From the NCBI GenBank assembly GCA_964609615.1, contig CAZSRL010000006.1, forward strand, positions 1-43,341: a stretch of DNA of 43,341 nt. Direction: 5' to 3'. The translations under genes and the position numbers were made by a program. Source of the stretch: CAZSRL01 sp964609615 (GTDB lineage: Bacteria > Bacillota_I > Bacilli_A > RF39 > UBA660). Below the pieces are notes generated by a model. That model searched no databases, had not been told where the DNA came from, and saw only the letters and a list, made by a program, of their open reading frames with translations. Below, one piece after another: positions 16,028-24,435 of the stretch (position 1 is the first letter of the stretch; every line of letters starts with the position of its first letter).

Positions 16028-17662
16028 ATGAATGTAATTATAGCTAATAAGTATAAAGATATGTTAATGGGTTTAGATATTGATGTTATTAAATCTGTTG
16101 AAGGTGTTTATGATGCTGAAGAAATAGCAGAAATGTTTAAAAATTTTTATTTTCAAACAATGATACTTGATATTACAGCAATAAACAATTATAAAGATGT
16201 ATCTAATTTGCAAAAATTATCAGTAGGTCTTGATGTTAGCAAGATTATTCTTGTATTAGATGGCTCTGAAGATAGTTCATCTCCACTTTATTTATCAAAA
16301 TTAGTATCTCTTGGAATATATAATTTCACGAGAAATAAAGAAGGTATTAAATATTTAATGCAACATCCTAATACATACAAAGATGTTGCAAGTTTTCATA
16401 ATGTAGAAATACCTGAAGATGAAGAAGAAAACGAAAAGAAAAAGAAAAAAGAAAAGAAAAAGAAAAAAGAAAAAGTCGAAGAAATAAAACAAAATGAAGA
16501 TGAACTTTATGAAAGCCCAAAAATTGAAGAAACACCATTTGTGGAACCCGAGGAATCTCAAGAAACTCAATTAGGTTTAGAAAAACCAGAGGAACCACAA
16601 CAACCAGATTTTATGGCATCAGATACTGTAGAACCAGAATATACTGAACCTAAAATTGAGCCAGAAATAGAAGATATATCAATTGATGCTCTTGAAGCTG
16701 AAACCAATCAACAAGAAAAAAAAACTGTAATTAATGATGAGCCTAAAGAAACACCTGAGATAGAAGAATTATCATTCGATGATATACAAACACCTGCTAA
16801 AATAGAAGAACCAAACTTAGAAATAGATGTACCAGAGAAACCTATTTATGAAGAGCAAGAAGTTGAATCAAATAATGTTGATGAGGCAAAAGAAGAAGAA
16901 CTTTATGAAAGTCCAAAGGTTGATGAAACAGCTTTTTCAGAACCTGAAACAATTCAAAACACTGAAATAAATACTGGTAAAGAAGATTATGGATTTGAAA
17001 ACAATGTTGATGAAAAAACAGTAGATGAACCCGAAATAGTTGAAGAACCGGAAATTCCAGTTGCAAAAAATCAATTCTTTTCTGAACCCGAATCAACACC
17101 AGATGAAGTTGAAGGTATAGATGAAAGCAATTTAATGGAAAATGATATATCCCAAGATAGAATAATTGGATTTAAAAATATAACAGATCATGCGGGAGCA
17201 ACTTCTCTTATATATATGTTGAAAGAACAATTAAAAAATGATTATAATGTAGTAGCGTTTGAAACTGATAAAGTTGATTTTTCATTCTTTAAAGATAAAA
17301 CATTAATCAGTTCTTCTCAAACTGAATTAAGTAAAGAAATATTAAAAAGACAAGATGCAGACATTATATTTGTAGATTTAAATAATTATAAAGATATTGA
17401 TATATGTACTGAAGTAATATATTTAGTTGAACCAAGTACTATAAAGCTAAATAAACTTATGCTAAAAAACAAAAATATTTTTAAAGAATTACAAGGAAAG
17501 AAAATTATTTTAAATAGAAGTACTATATCTGATAAAGAAGTAAAAGAATTTGAATATGAAGCAAAAACAACAATTTTTGCAAATATACCTTGTATTGATG
17601 ATAGAAAACTACCAAATGATAAAATAACTGAATTAATACAGAAATTAGGTTTTAATAAGTAA
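16028..17662 (+). CDS. CpaE/TadZ-like localisation protein with degenerate P-loop
   Basis: 544 residues in three parts. Residues 1 to about 120 look like a receiver-like alpha/beta domain (MNVIIANKYKDMLM, then IILVLDGSEDSSSP). About 125-370 is a highly charged linker with a lysine run near 137-150 and Glu/Pro-rich sequence containing two copies of an ELYESPK...E.F.EPE motif. Residues about 375-544 resemble a MinD/ParA ATPase (RIIGFKNITDHAGATSLIY, DADIIFVDL, KKIILNRSTI), but the P-loop lacks its Lys, so ATP hydrolysis is doubtful. CpaE/TadZ proteins place Tad pili and secretion machines at defined cell sites; here one may place the adjacent T4SS. The start follows AAGGTGAAG. Confidence 0.6.
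   Translation: MNVIIANKYKDMLMGLDIDVIKSVEGVYDAEEIAEMFKNFYFQTMILDITAINNYKDVSNLQKLSVGLDVSKIILVLDGSEDSSSPLYLSKLVSLGIYNFTRNKEGIKYLMQHPNTYKDVASFHNVEIPEDEEENEKKKKKEKKKKKEKVEEIKQNEDELYESPKIEETPFVEPEESQETQLGLEKPEEPQQPDFMASDTVEPEYTEPKIEPEIEDISIDALEAETNQQEKKTVINDEPKETPEIEELSFDDIQTPAKIEEPNLEIDVPEKPIYEEQEVESNNVDEAKEEELYESPKVDETAFSEPETIQNTEINTGKEDYGFENNVDEKTVDEPEIVEEPEIPVAKNQFFSEPESTPDEVEGIDESNLMENDISQDRIIGFKNITDHAGATSLIYMLKEQLKNDYNVVAFETDKVDFSFFKDKTLISSSQTELSKEILKRQDADIIFVDLNNYKDIDICTEVIYLVEPSTIKLNKLMLKNKNIFKELQGKKIILNRSTISDKEVKEFEYEAKTTIFANIPCIDDRKLPNDKITELIQKLGFNK
16499..16966 (+). repeat. Two-copy internal coding repeat in the TadZ-like gene
   Basis: Segments 16499-16570 and 16896-16966 encode the related motifs ELYESPKIEETPF and ELYESPKVDETAF followed by Glu/Pro-rich sequence. 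The DNA is also similar, which points to internal duplication of a linker unit. Confidence 0.65.
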
Positions 17663-17689
17663 TTGTTGTCTAAAACTTTACATTTCAAG

Positions 17690-17719
17690 TTGACTTAATC
17701 ATAAATAATTATTTATAAT
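17690..17719 (+). promoter_or_regulatory. Promoter for the first VirB2-like gene
   Basis: TTGACT (17690-17695), an 18-base spacer, TATAAT (17714-17719). No terminator is seen before it. Confidence 0.7.
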
Positions 17720-17740
17720 AAACTTAGATTGAGGTGCCAT

Positions 17741-18106
17741 ATGGAATTTATAAATTTATTTATGCATTTAGCTTATGATTCTGCAAAAGTATGTAGTGAT
17801 TTTGCTGCAGTATTTGGAATACTTGGTTGGGTGTATAACATTATTAGAATTGCAGTTCCAATTATTTTGATAATAATGGGTATGATAGATCTAATAAAAC
17901 CAATAACGGGAAACAAAGATACTGATTTAAGTGATGCTTTTGGAAATTTTTTAAAAAAATTTGTTGCAGCAGTCGCAGTATTCTTAGTTCTTTATATAGT
18001 GAAATTTGTATTTGTAAATGTTGTTGGAAATACAACATGGGCAAAAGGAAATTGTTGGTCATGTGTGGTTGATCCTCAACAAAGTGTCTGTAAGATGAAA
18101 AAATAA
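17741..18106 (+). CDS. VirB2/TrbC-like T4SS pilin protein 1
   Basis: 121 residues from the ATG at 17741, with GAGGTG just upstream; an in-frame TTG at 17729 is before that site. Two membrane helices (about 24-48 and 72-96) are joined by a short charged loop, as in VirB2-type pilins. The first ends VPIILIIMGMIDL. A Cys before helix 1 (18) and three after helix 2 (105, 108, 117; C-x2-C-x8-C) would all lie on the same side of the membrane, so they may pair as disulfides. It is the first of three tandem paralogues that precede the T4SS core. There is no classical signal peptide. Confidence 0.75.
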   Translation: MEFINLFMHLAYDSAKVCSDFAAVFGILGWVYNIIRIAVPIILIIMGMIDLIKPITGNKDTDLSDAFGNFLKKFVAAVAVFLVLYIVKFVFVNVVGNTTWAKGNCWSCVVDPQQSVCKMKK

Positions 18107-18139
18107 AAACTTAAATCATAATAGAAAGTAGTGATAAAT

Positions 18140-18502
18140 ATGGAAATAACTTGTTTGTTTGATTTTCTGAGTGCAAGTGGAACAATTTGTTCTGATTCTA
18201 ATTTGAAAGGAATATTTGGAATAGCAGGATGGATAATAAATATCATAAAAATAGCTGTACCAATAATACTAATAGTTGTTGGGATGATTGATATGACAAA
18301 AGCAATATTTGCAAAAGATGATTCTGCGATACAATCAGCTACATCAGCACTAGTAAAAAAGGCGATAGCGGCTGTATCAGTATTCTTAGTAATAAGTATA
18401 GTTATGTTCTTGTTTGCTAAAGTTGTTGGATTTACTGGATGGGAAAATGGAAATTGTGCAAAATGTTTAAATAATCCTTCTGAATGTAAAATTGATCACT
18501 AA
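18140..18502 (+). CDS. VirB2/TrbC-like T4SS pilin protein 2
   Basis: 120 residues from the ATG at 18140 (an in-frame GTG at 18131 is possible). The same plan as its neighbours: Cys17, helix 1 with FGIAGWIINIIKIAVPIILI, a loop with DMTKAIFAKDDS, helix 2 beginning VKKAIAAVSVF, then Cys106, Cys109 and Cys116. An additional Cys5 is unique to this copy. It probably contributes to the channel or surface filament of the secretion machine. The 33-base spacing from the first pilin gene suggests a shared transcript. Confidence 0.75.
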   Translation: MEITCLFDFLSASGTICSDSNLKGIFGIAGWIINIIKIAVPIILIVVGMIDMTKAIFAKDDSAIQSATSALVKKAIAAVSVFLVISIVMFLFAKVVGFTGWENGNCAKCLNNPSECKIDH

Positions 18503-18515
18503 AAATACAATTATA

Positions 18516-18543
18516 TTGACAAAATATAATAAAGTATTATAAA
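18516..18543 (+). promoter_or_regulatory. Promoter for the third VirB2-like gene
   Basis: TTGACA (18516-18521), a 16-base spacer, TATAAA (18538-18543). The third paralogue may thus be expressed separately. Confidence 0.65.
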
Positions 18544-18578
18544 ATAAAGTTATGAAATAAAAGAAATGAGGTAGAATT

Positions 18579-18950
18579 ATGTTAATAGATTTGTTTAATA
18601 TGATGTCATCTAATACAAGTGATGTATGTGATGGTTTAGGACCAATATTCGGTCTGGTAGGATGGGTTGTTTTAGTTATTAAAATAGCAGTACCAATTAT
18701 TTTGATAGTTATTGGAATGATAGATATGACTAAAGCAGTAATGAGCAAAAAGGAAGATGATATTAAAAATGCGCAAGGAGCTTTGGTAAAAAAAGCAATA
18801 GCGGCTGTTATAGTATTCTTAATAATTCAAATCGTAACATTGTTATTTGCTACAATTATGAAACAATCTGATTGGAAAGAATGTAGTAAATGTGTAAATG
18901 ATCCAAGAGCAAATCAATCTTGTGAAATAAATACATTAATTGGAAAATAA
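18579..18950 (+). CDS. VirB2/TrbC-like T4SS pilin protein 3
   Basis: 123 residues; the ATG follows GAGGTAG. Cys17 precedes helix 1 (FGLVGWVVLVIKIAVPIILI), the loop reads DMTKAVMSKKEDD, helix 2 starts VKKAIAAVIVF, and Cys102, Cys105 and Cys115 follow. It has the same topology and cysteine plan as the two genes before it. Its last residues NTLIGK resemble the partial protein at the very left of the window. Directly after its stop comes the terminator/promoter repeat. Confidence 0.75.
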   Translation: MLIDLFNMMSSNTSDVCDGLGPIFGLVGWVVLVIKIAVPIILIVIGMIDMTKAVMSKKEDDIKNAQGALVKKAIAAVIVFLIIQIVTLLFATIMKQSDWKECSKCVNDPRANQSCEINTLIGK

Positions 18951-19006
18951 TAATTACAACATAAATAAAAAAATAACTTTATTGTTGTTTTTTTTTGTGT
19001 TATAAT
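18950..19006 (+). repeat. Terminator/promoter repeat, copy 2
   Basis: Near-identical to 52-108. It contains the hairpin arms at about 18967-18977 and 18984-18994 (one T-G wobble in this copy) with a T run, and the extended -10 TGtTATAAT at 18998-19006. Confidence 0.8.
18967..18996 (+). terminator. AT-rich hairpin terminator
   Basis: A run plus TAAC, loop TTTATT, GTTG plus a T run. The TAAC/GTTG pairing uses one G-T wobble where copy 1 has a perfect pair. Confidence 0.55.
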
Positions 19007-19050
19007 ATATATGTATAATAAAAAATATAATAGAAATGATGTGAATTGAT

Positions 19051-19809
19051 ATGAAAATATATAAATATTTAATTTGTTTTATTGTTGTATTATTTTCGTT
19101 TTTTCTATTTCATTTAAATACAAATGCATTATCAACAGGAGAATCGTTTCATTATTGTGATTATTCTTTTAAAAATAATTGTTCTCTAAAGATAAAAACT
19201 ACTGCATATGCTGGGGTTTCACCAACTATTGAAAATGTTACTACTATAGATTCAGGAGGAACTTGTGACATTAATTATGTGGGGAATGCAGAAAAAAAAT
19301 TATTTAAAGATACTGCAGCACAAATGGCAGGTTATCCATTTGATTGCCCAAATATATTTTATAAACAATCAAAAAAGACTGTTAAAGTAAGAACAACAAA
19401 AGCAGATGGTTACAAAAAGGCTTCGGGAACTCATTCACTTGAATCTGAAACAACAATAGATAATGGTAAAGATAATGATGATATAGAAACTGCTCACATA
19501 AAAGGATGGACACCGATAGTACTAAAAAATAAAATAACTAGCTGTGAGCAATTGTTATCAGATGATTTTTTAGAAATAATGAAGTATGTATTTTTAATTA
19601 TTAAAATAGCAACACCTATTATTTTAATTGTTTTTACAATGCTAGACTTTACAAAAGCTGTGGCAGATTCTGATGAAGCAATGAAAAAAGCGGTTAATAA
19701 TTTTATAAAAAGAGGAATTATTGCATTAGCAATATTCTTATTACCAGATGTTTTGAATTTTATATTGAATGTAACAGGTATAGGTGATGGAACTTGTGGT
19801 ATTGGATAA
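19051..19809 (+). CDS. Exported Cys-rich protein with C-terminal pilin-like membrane domain
   Basis: 252 residues. A signal peptide (about 1-26, ending NTNA) is followed by a small outside domain with Cys36, Cys44, Cys72 and Cys99 that is not recognised. Residues 152-252 carry the two-helix domain with Cys165 and Cys249. By eye about 90 of the 101 residues are the same as in the hydrolase lipoprotein at 128-1129, although the N-terminal halves of the two proteins are unrelated. The common domain may anchor different outside modules to the same membrane assembly. The ribosome binding site is weak (ATGATGTGA). It lies directly before the VirB6-like gene. Confidence 0.75.
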   Translation: MKIYKYLICFIVVLFSFFLFHLNTNALSTGESFHYCDYSFKNNCSLKIKTTAYAGVSPTIENVTTIDSGGTCDINYVGNAEKKLFKDTAAQMAGYPFDCPNIFYKQSKKTVKVRTTKADGYKKASGTHSLESETTIDNGKDNDDIETAHIKGWTPIVLKNKITSCEQLLSDDFLEIMKYVFLIIKIATPIILIVFTMLDFTKAVADSDEAMKKAVNNFIKRGIIALAIFLLPDVLNFILNVTGIGDGTCGIG

Positions 19810-19829
19810 AAAGATGAAAGGATTAAATT

Positions 19830-21302
19830 ATGGGATTAATTAATGTTATGGATAGCCTTTTTAGTTGGCAAGACACAATAGTTGATATTTTAACATATAT
19901 TTGTTTATGGTTAGATGATGTTATTTACAGTGTTGTTGCGGCTTTATATGAAATTTTTATATCATTTACTCAAATTAATATATTAGAACAATTTCCAGCT
20001 TTAGCCAGTCTTGGTGATAGAATAATGCTGTTAGTTGGTATTTTTATGTTATTTGTAGTTGCCTTTTCATTAATACAATACTTACTTGACCCTAATAAAC
20101 TTACAGATCAAGCTGGTGGAGCAATGGCAATTGTTAAAAACATTTTTATTTCACTAGCAATGATTGTCGCTATAAATCCAGTATTTAATTTATTATATGA
20201 CTTACAAAAAATCGTAGTTGATGGTGGAATAATGGAAAAAATAGTGTTAGGTTCATCGTATAATACTAATAATAAATTAACAGCAAAAGATATAGGTCAA
20301 AATTTAGCACTAATATCATGGCTTAGCTTTTTTAATGTTGAAAACGGAGCCTCATGCGCTACAGTTGCGACTGGTACTGAAAAAACAGCTGATTGTGGAG
20401 TGCTTGATGGAGTGTTGGCAAAGGGAATAAAAGGAAGCATGGAAAATGCTGATGTAATAGATACTATGAAAGCAAATAGTGTTGTTTATAATCCGGTTTT
20501 TTCAACAATCGGAGGAATATTTCTAGTATGTATTTTACTATCATTTACTGTTGATGTTGGAATACGGGTTTTTAAATTGCTTATTTATCAATTTTTGGCT
20601 CCAATTGCAATATTTTCGTATATTAATCCAAAAACACAAAGTGTATTTAATAATTGGATAAAAAATGTAATAAGTACTTATTTAGATTTATTTATTAGAA
20701 TTTTAGCAGTATTCTTTGCAATAGTGTTAATTAGTAATTTGTCATTTATTATTTGGGGAGATGGAAACCCGTCAAGTCTTGCAAAACTAACTGGTTTATC
20801 TCAAGCATTAGCGTTCTTCTTATTAATGGCTGCTATATTTGCATTTGCAAAAATGTTACCAAAATTAATCGGAGATATGTTTGGAATTAACCTAGAAGAT
20901 TCTTCTATTAATCCATTTAAGAAAGCTGGATTTGGAGAAATATTTGGAGGTGGCATTGGTGGCCTTGTTGGTGGAATCGGTGGAGCTGTAACAGGTGGAA
21001 TTATCGGAGGTCCATTAGGAGTTGTTGGAGGTTTTGCTAGAGGAACTGCTGGTGGAATGAAAAATGGTGTTAGTTCAGGCGGGCTAGGTAAATCAATTGG
21101 TGCCGGTATTAATGCATCAAAAAAATCAGCTGCAGAAGTTGCTAAAACTGTTAAAGCAGGTGGCTTTAAAAACAGAGTACTTGGTTCAGCAGCAAAACGT
21201 GATGCTGAACTTGAACAAATGGAAGAAGAAGCTAAAGAAAAAACAAAAGAAGTTGAAGAACAAGATGAAGAAAAAGCAGACGAAGAAAAAACAGAAGAAT
21301 AA
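19830..21302 (+). CDS. VirB6/TrbL-like T4SS inner channel protein
   Basis: 490 residues. Six to eight hydrophobic helices fill about residues 10-350, including the TrbL-like PNKLTDQAGGAMAIVKNIFI segment after the second helix. An outside loop around 150-210 holds ASCATVATG and a second Cys. A Gly-rich stretch (about 370-420) leads into a Lys/Glu-rich coiled tail. VirB6-type proteins form the membrane pore of T4SSs. The length and helix plan fit the Gram-positive members of the family. The start follows AAAGGATT. It begins 20 bases after the exported Cys-rich protein gene. Confidence 0.8.
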   Translation: MGLINVMDSLFSWQDTIVDILTYICLWLDDVIYSVVAALYEIFISFTQINILEQFPALASLGDRIMLLVGIFMLFVVAFSLIQYLLDPNKLTDQAGGAMAIVKNIFISLAMIVAINPVFNLLYDLQKIVVDGGIMEKIVLGSSYNTNNKLTAKDIGQNLALISWLSFFNVENGASCATVATGTEKTADCGVLDGVLAKGIKGSMENADVIDTMKANSVVYNPVFSTIGGIFLVCILLSFTVDVGIRVFKLLIYQFLAPIAIFSYINPKTQSVFNNWIKNVISTYLDLFIRILAVFFAIVLISNLSFIIWGDGNPSSLAKLTGLSQALAFFLLMAAIFAFAKMLPKLIGDMFGINLEDSSINPFKKAGFGEIFGGGIGGLVGGIGGAVTGGIIGGPLGVVGGFARGTAGGMKNGVSSGGLGKSIGAGINASKKSAAEVAKTVKAGGFKNRVLGSAAKRDAELEQMEEEAKEKTKEVEEQDEEKADEEKTEE

Positions 21303-21340
21303 ATTATAAATCCGCTTATAACCACATAAGGAGGTAAAAA

Positions 21341-21751
21341 ATGAAAAAGTTAAGTAAGAACTATGTGGAAGCTTCAGAAAAAATAGATTCTGCTCAACGC
21401 ACTGCAATGGCTGCATGGTCTGATGATCAAGCATTAAGTTTTCAAATAGCACATGAATCTGATTTAGCTGAGGCTGATTTTAATGATGAGGTAACAGCAC
21501 AGACACGTTCTGCAATGAATGGTACAGGAAGCGCTGATCTTGTAGATAATCTTTCCGCTGCGAAAGATGACTTTTATGCAGCCGGCTTAAAAGATGAGTT
21601 TGAAGATTGTTTTAAAGAACCGACATCAGTACAAGAAGAAAAAGATATTGCTGGGAAGTCTATTCTTAATAGAAGTTTGAAGAGCATGAAAATACAAGAA
21701 AATGCTCTTGAAGATAATCCAACATATAAAGCTGGAAAGAATTCGGAATAA
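21341..21751 (+). CDS. Small soluble acidic protein in T4SS operon, unknown
   Basis: 136 residues, not recognised. There is no signal peptide or membrane helix. It is Ala-, Glu- and Asp-rich and predicted by eye to be mostly helical (AHESDLAEADFNDEVTAQ). The ribosome binding site, AAGGAGG, is the strongest in the locus, so high translation is likely. Position between VirB6 and PrgI suggests a cytosolic chaperone, adaptor or substrate of the system, but nothing in the residues proves this. Confidence 0.7.
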   Translation: MKKLSKNYVEASEKIDSAQRTAMAAWSDDQALSFQIAHESDLAEADFNDEVTAQTRSAMNGTGSADLVDNLSAAKDDFYAAGLKDEFEDCFKEPTSVQEEKDIAGKSILNRSLKSMKIQENALEDNPTYKAGKNSE

Positions 21752-21769
21752 AAAAAGGAGAAAAAGAAT

Positions 21770-22099
21770 ATGGAAGAAAAAGAAGTAGTATATATTATCC
21801 CTGCAAATTCTAAACGGTCATTATTAATATTTAGTTTGTTTAGATATGTTGATTTGATAATTTTTGGAACAGGGTGTTTGTTAACTTTAATTTTGTTATT
21901 ATCAATACAGGTCGATAATTTGTTTACAGCAGTAATAAAATTATCTCCTGCTGCAATTGGAACATTTTTAATATTACCAGTTCCAAATTATCATAATGTT
22001 TTGGTTCTAATACAAGAAATTATACAGTTTTTTTCAAACAGAAGGGTATTTATATGGAAAGGATGGTGTTTTACAAGTGAGTACAGTGAAAAACAGTAA
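21770..22099 (+). CDS. PrgI family protein (VirB3 equivalent)
   Basis: 109 residues. The order YIIPANSKRSLLIFSLFRYVDL, two helices, and a C-terminal FSNRRVFIWKGW is typical of Gram-positive PrgI proteins, which stand in for VirB3 and dock the VirB4 ATPase at the membrane. It lies directly before the VirB4 genes, as in known Gram-positive conjugation loci. The start follows AAAAGGAG. It overlaps the next gene by 23 bases. Confidence 0.85.
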   Translation: MEEKEVVYIIPANSKRSLLIFSLFRYVDLIIFGTGCLLTLILLLSIQVDNLFTAVIKLSPAAIGTFLILPVPNYHNVLVLIQEIIQFFSNRRVFIWKGWCFTSEYSEKQ

Positions 22100-22631
22100 G
22101 TATACAGAAAATTGGTTACCTATTAAAAATATAGTTAACGGAGCAATTGTTCTTGATAATGGTTATCAAGTGACAGGAGTTAAAGTTCAACCTAAAAATA
22201 TATTTATAATGGATTATCAATCACAAGAAAATACTATATTTCATCTTAAAAATTTTTATAATACAATTGATTTTGAATTTTGGCTTATGGTTGCGGATAG
22301 ACCTGTAGATTTAAATCTTTATCTATCTCAATTACAAGTACAATATAATTCAAGTCAATCTCCTATTGTAAGAAAAATTATAAGTGAAGATATAGAAAAA
22401 GCTAATAGCTTTACAAGTAGAGAATACAATGTATCTGATACTGAGTATTATATTTTGTTCAGGGAAAAGAAACAAGAGATAATTCAAAAACGTATTCAAA
22501 ACTTAATAAGCGGATTGGCAGGAGCTGGTTTGCAATCAAGCCAGGTTAGTAATGAAGATTTAAGAGTTTTATTAGATGGATTTTTAAATGGAGGTCCTTC
22601 TACTGAATTCGGAACGGTGGTGCCAGAATGA
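22077..22631 (+). CDS. VirB4 ATPase, N-terminal domain (separate gene)
   Basis: 184 residues with a GTG start inside the end of the PrgI gene, after GGATGG. The sequence from NWLPIKNIVNGAIVLDNGYQ through FYNTIDFEFWLMVADRPVDL matches the usual N-terminal half of Gram-positive VirB4, and the last residues (TEFGTVVPE) run up to the overlap with the next gene, which continues the same protein plan. ATP-binding motifs are not in this part. The ATGA overlap points to coupled synthesis of two chains in place of one. Whether the split is ancestral in this lineage cannot be told here. Confidence 0.75.
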   Translation: MSTVKNSKYTENWLPIKNIVNGAIVLDNGYQVTGVKVQPKNIFIMDYQSQENTIFHLKNFYNTIDFEFWLMVADRPVDLNLYLSQLQVQYNSSQSPIVRKIISEDIEKANSFTSREYNVSDTEYYILFREKKQEIIQKRIQNLISGLAGAGLQSSQVSNEDLRVLLDGFLNGGPSTEFGTVVPE

Positions 22632-24412
22632 ATATAAAAACACAATTAGCTCCAAAAGGATTAGAATTTAGATCATCAGATATGATTATTAGTGATAAGT
22701 ATTCAACTATTCTTACAATTGTTTCTTATCCGAAATCAATTTATACTGGATATTTATCCAATATTACTAGTTTAGGTGGAGTAAAAATAGTAATTAAACA
22801 TATTCCAATTGCATTTTCTTCTCTTAGTAAAATGCTTAATAAGGAAATTGCTCAATTAAAACAATCATATCAAAAAGAAAATGATAGAACTATTCAAGAA
22901 AGAATAAGACAAGATTATGAATCATTAGAAAGTTTTATTAAAATGTTGATTGCTACTCAAGCAAAGATATATGATTTTCAAATGCATATTATGGTTACTG
23001 CTGACTCAAGCGAAGAACTTGAACAAAAGAAAGTCCAAGTAAAAAATTATTTAGAAGCTTCTGGAATGAGAGGATATACTCTTAGATTCGAGCAAGAAAA
23101 AGTATTAAAAAGTATGTTACCATTATTTCCTAAAAATGATATAGAAAATAGAATTGGTACTCCAATACCTTCAGTAACAATGGCTGCTATGTATCCATAT
23201 GTATTTGATAGTGTTAAAGACCCAGGTTCATCTTGTTTGTTAGGTGTTGATTTTAGTGGAGGAGTAATTCTATTTAATCAATTTCTTTATCAAACAAAAA
23301 AAGAATTTAATAGAAACAATGCAAATGTAATATTACTAGGAACAAGTGGTAGTGGTAAATCAACTGCTGCTAAAGCATTATTAAGAACAAATATTAGAAA
23401 CGGTTATAAGATTGTTGCAATAGACCCTGAAGGAGAACTTGAAGAAATGACTAAATTATATAAGGGAGACTTTATAGATTTAGGTAAGGGTGGACAATAT
23501 GGAATGGTTAATCCACTTGAAATAGTTTTAGATGCTGATGAAGATGAAAAGGGAGAAAATCTTGGATATGCTGTTCTTACAAGAGGATTACAAAGTGTGA
23601 AAGCTTTTATGAAATATTATAGTCCAGATATTACTGATGATGTATTAACTTTATTTTCGGAAGTTCTTCAAGATACATATAAAAGATTTAAAATAGATTT
23701 TAACACTGATTTTACTAATTTCAAATCAATTGAATATCCGACATTTGATGATGTTTATGCAACAATAAAAGGAAGACTACTTTCAATGAATGATAAAACT
23801 CATGAAAGAGATATAATGGAAAAACTTGAGATTAAAATAAGACCACTTATAAAAGAATTAAGATATTATTTTTGTGGACACACAACAATTGAAGCATCAA
23901 GTGAATTTATTGTATTTAATATAAAAGAACTAATGAATAGTGAAAGTAATATTAGGAGTGCATTATTCTTTAACATACTAAAATATGCTTGGGGATTATG
24001 CTTAGACAAAGATGTGAATACTGTTTTGATGGTAGATGAAGCACACGTTTTATTAGGAGACAGAAATACTTTGGGAGCTGAATTTTTAGCTCAAATGCAA
24101 AGACGTAGTCGTAAGTATAACACAGGAACAATTATTATTACACAACAACCAACTGATTTTGCAGCTCCGGAAATAATAATGCATGGTAAAGCAATATTTG
24201 ATAATGCCAGTTATTATTTAGTGATGGGACTAAAAAAACAAGCAGTGGAAGATTTAAGTAAATTAATTGATTTAAATGAATCAGAAAAAGATCAGATAAA
24301 AAGATATCAACAAGGAGAAGCGTTATTTGCTTGTGGAGCAAGAAGAATGTATATAAATATTTTACTAACACAAAGAGAATTAGAATCATTTGGTTCTGGT
24401 GGAGGATTGTAA
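22628..24412 (+). CDS. virB4: VirB4 ATPase, C-terminal motor domain
   Basis: 594 residues. Opening with TQLAPKGLEFRSSDMIISDK, it carries the remaining docking part and the RecA-like motor: Walker A GTSGSGKS (238-245) and Walker B VLMVDEAH (Asp470, Glu471), then QMQRRSRKYNTGTIIITQQ. VirB4 powers assembly and transport in T4SSs from the cytoplasmic face. Together with the preceding gene it makes about 778 residues, the length of a typical single-chain VirB4. The start overlaps the stop of that gene by four bases. Confidence 0.92.
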   Translation: MNIKTQLAPKGLEFRSSDMIISDKYSTILTIVSYPKSIYTGYLSNITSLGGVKIVIKHIPIAFSSLSKMLNKEIAQLKQSYQKENDRTIQERIRQDYESLESFIKMLIATQAKIYDFQMHIMVTADSSEELEQKKVQVKNYLEASGMRGYTLRFEQEKVLKSMLPLFPKNDIENRIGTPIPSVTMAAMYPYVFDSVKDPGSSCLLGVDFSGGVILFNQFLYQTKKEFNRNNANVILLGTSGSGKSTAAKALLRTNIRNGYKIVAIDPEGELEEMTKLYKGDFIDLGKGGQYGMVNPLEIVLDADEDEKGENLGYAVLTRGLQSVKAFMKYYSPDITDDVLTLFSEVLQDTYKRFKIDFNTDFTNFKSIEYPTFDDVYATIKGRLLSMNDKTHERDIMEKLEIKIRPLIKELRYYFCGHTTIEASSEFIVFNIKELMNSESNIRSALFFNILKYAWGLCLDKDVNTVLMVDEAHVLLGDRNTLGAEFLAQMQRRSRKYNTGTIIITQQPTDFAAPEIIMHGKAIFDNASYYLVMGLKKQAVEDLSKLIDLNESEKDQIKRYQQGEALFACGARRMYINILLTQRELESFGSGGGL

Positions 24413-24435
24413 TAAGTAAGCAATAAGGTGGTAAA

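Noticed and set aside
16355..16598. Minus-strand open frames rich in Phe/Leu opposite the TadZ-like gene
   Set aside because: They are the complement of a Lys/Glu-rich stretch, have no ribosome binding site and overlap each other.
20801..21325. A 174-codon minus-strand frame opposite virB6
   Set aside because: It mirrors the Gly-rich and Glu-rich coding sequence of virB6 and has a Pro/Ser-rich, unnatural composition.
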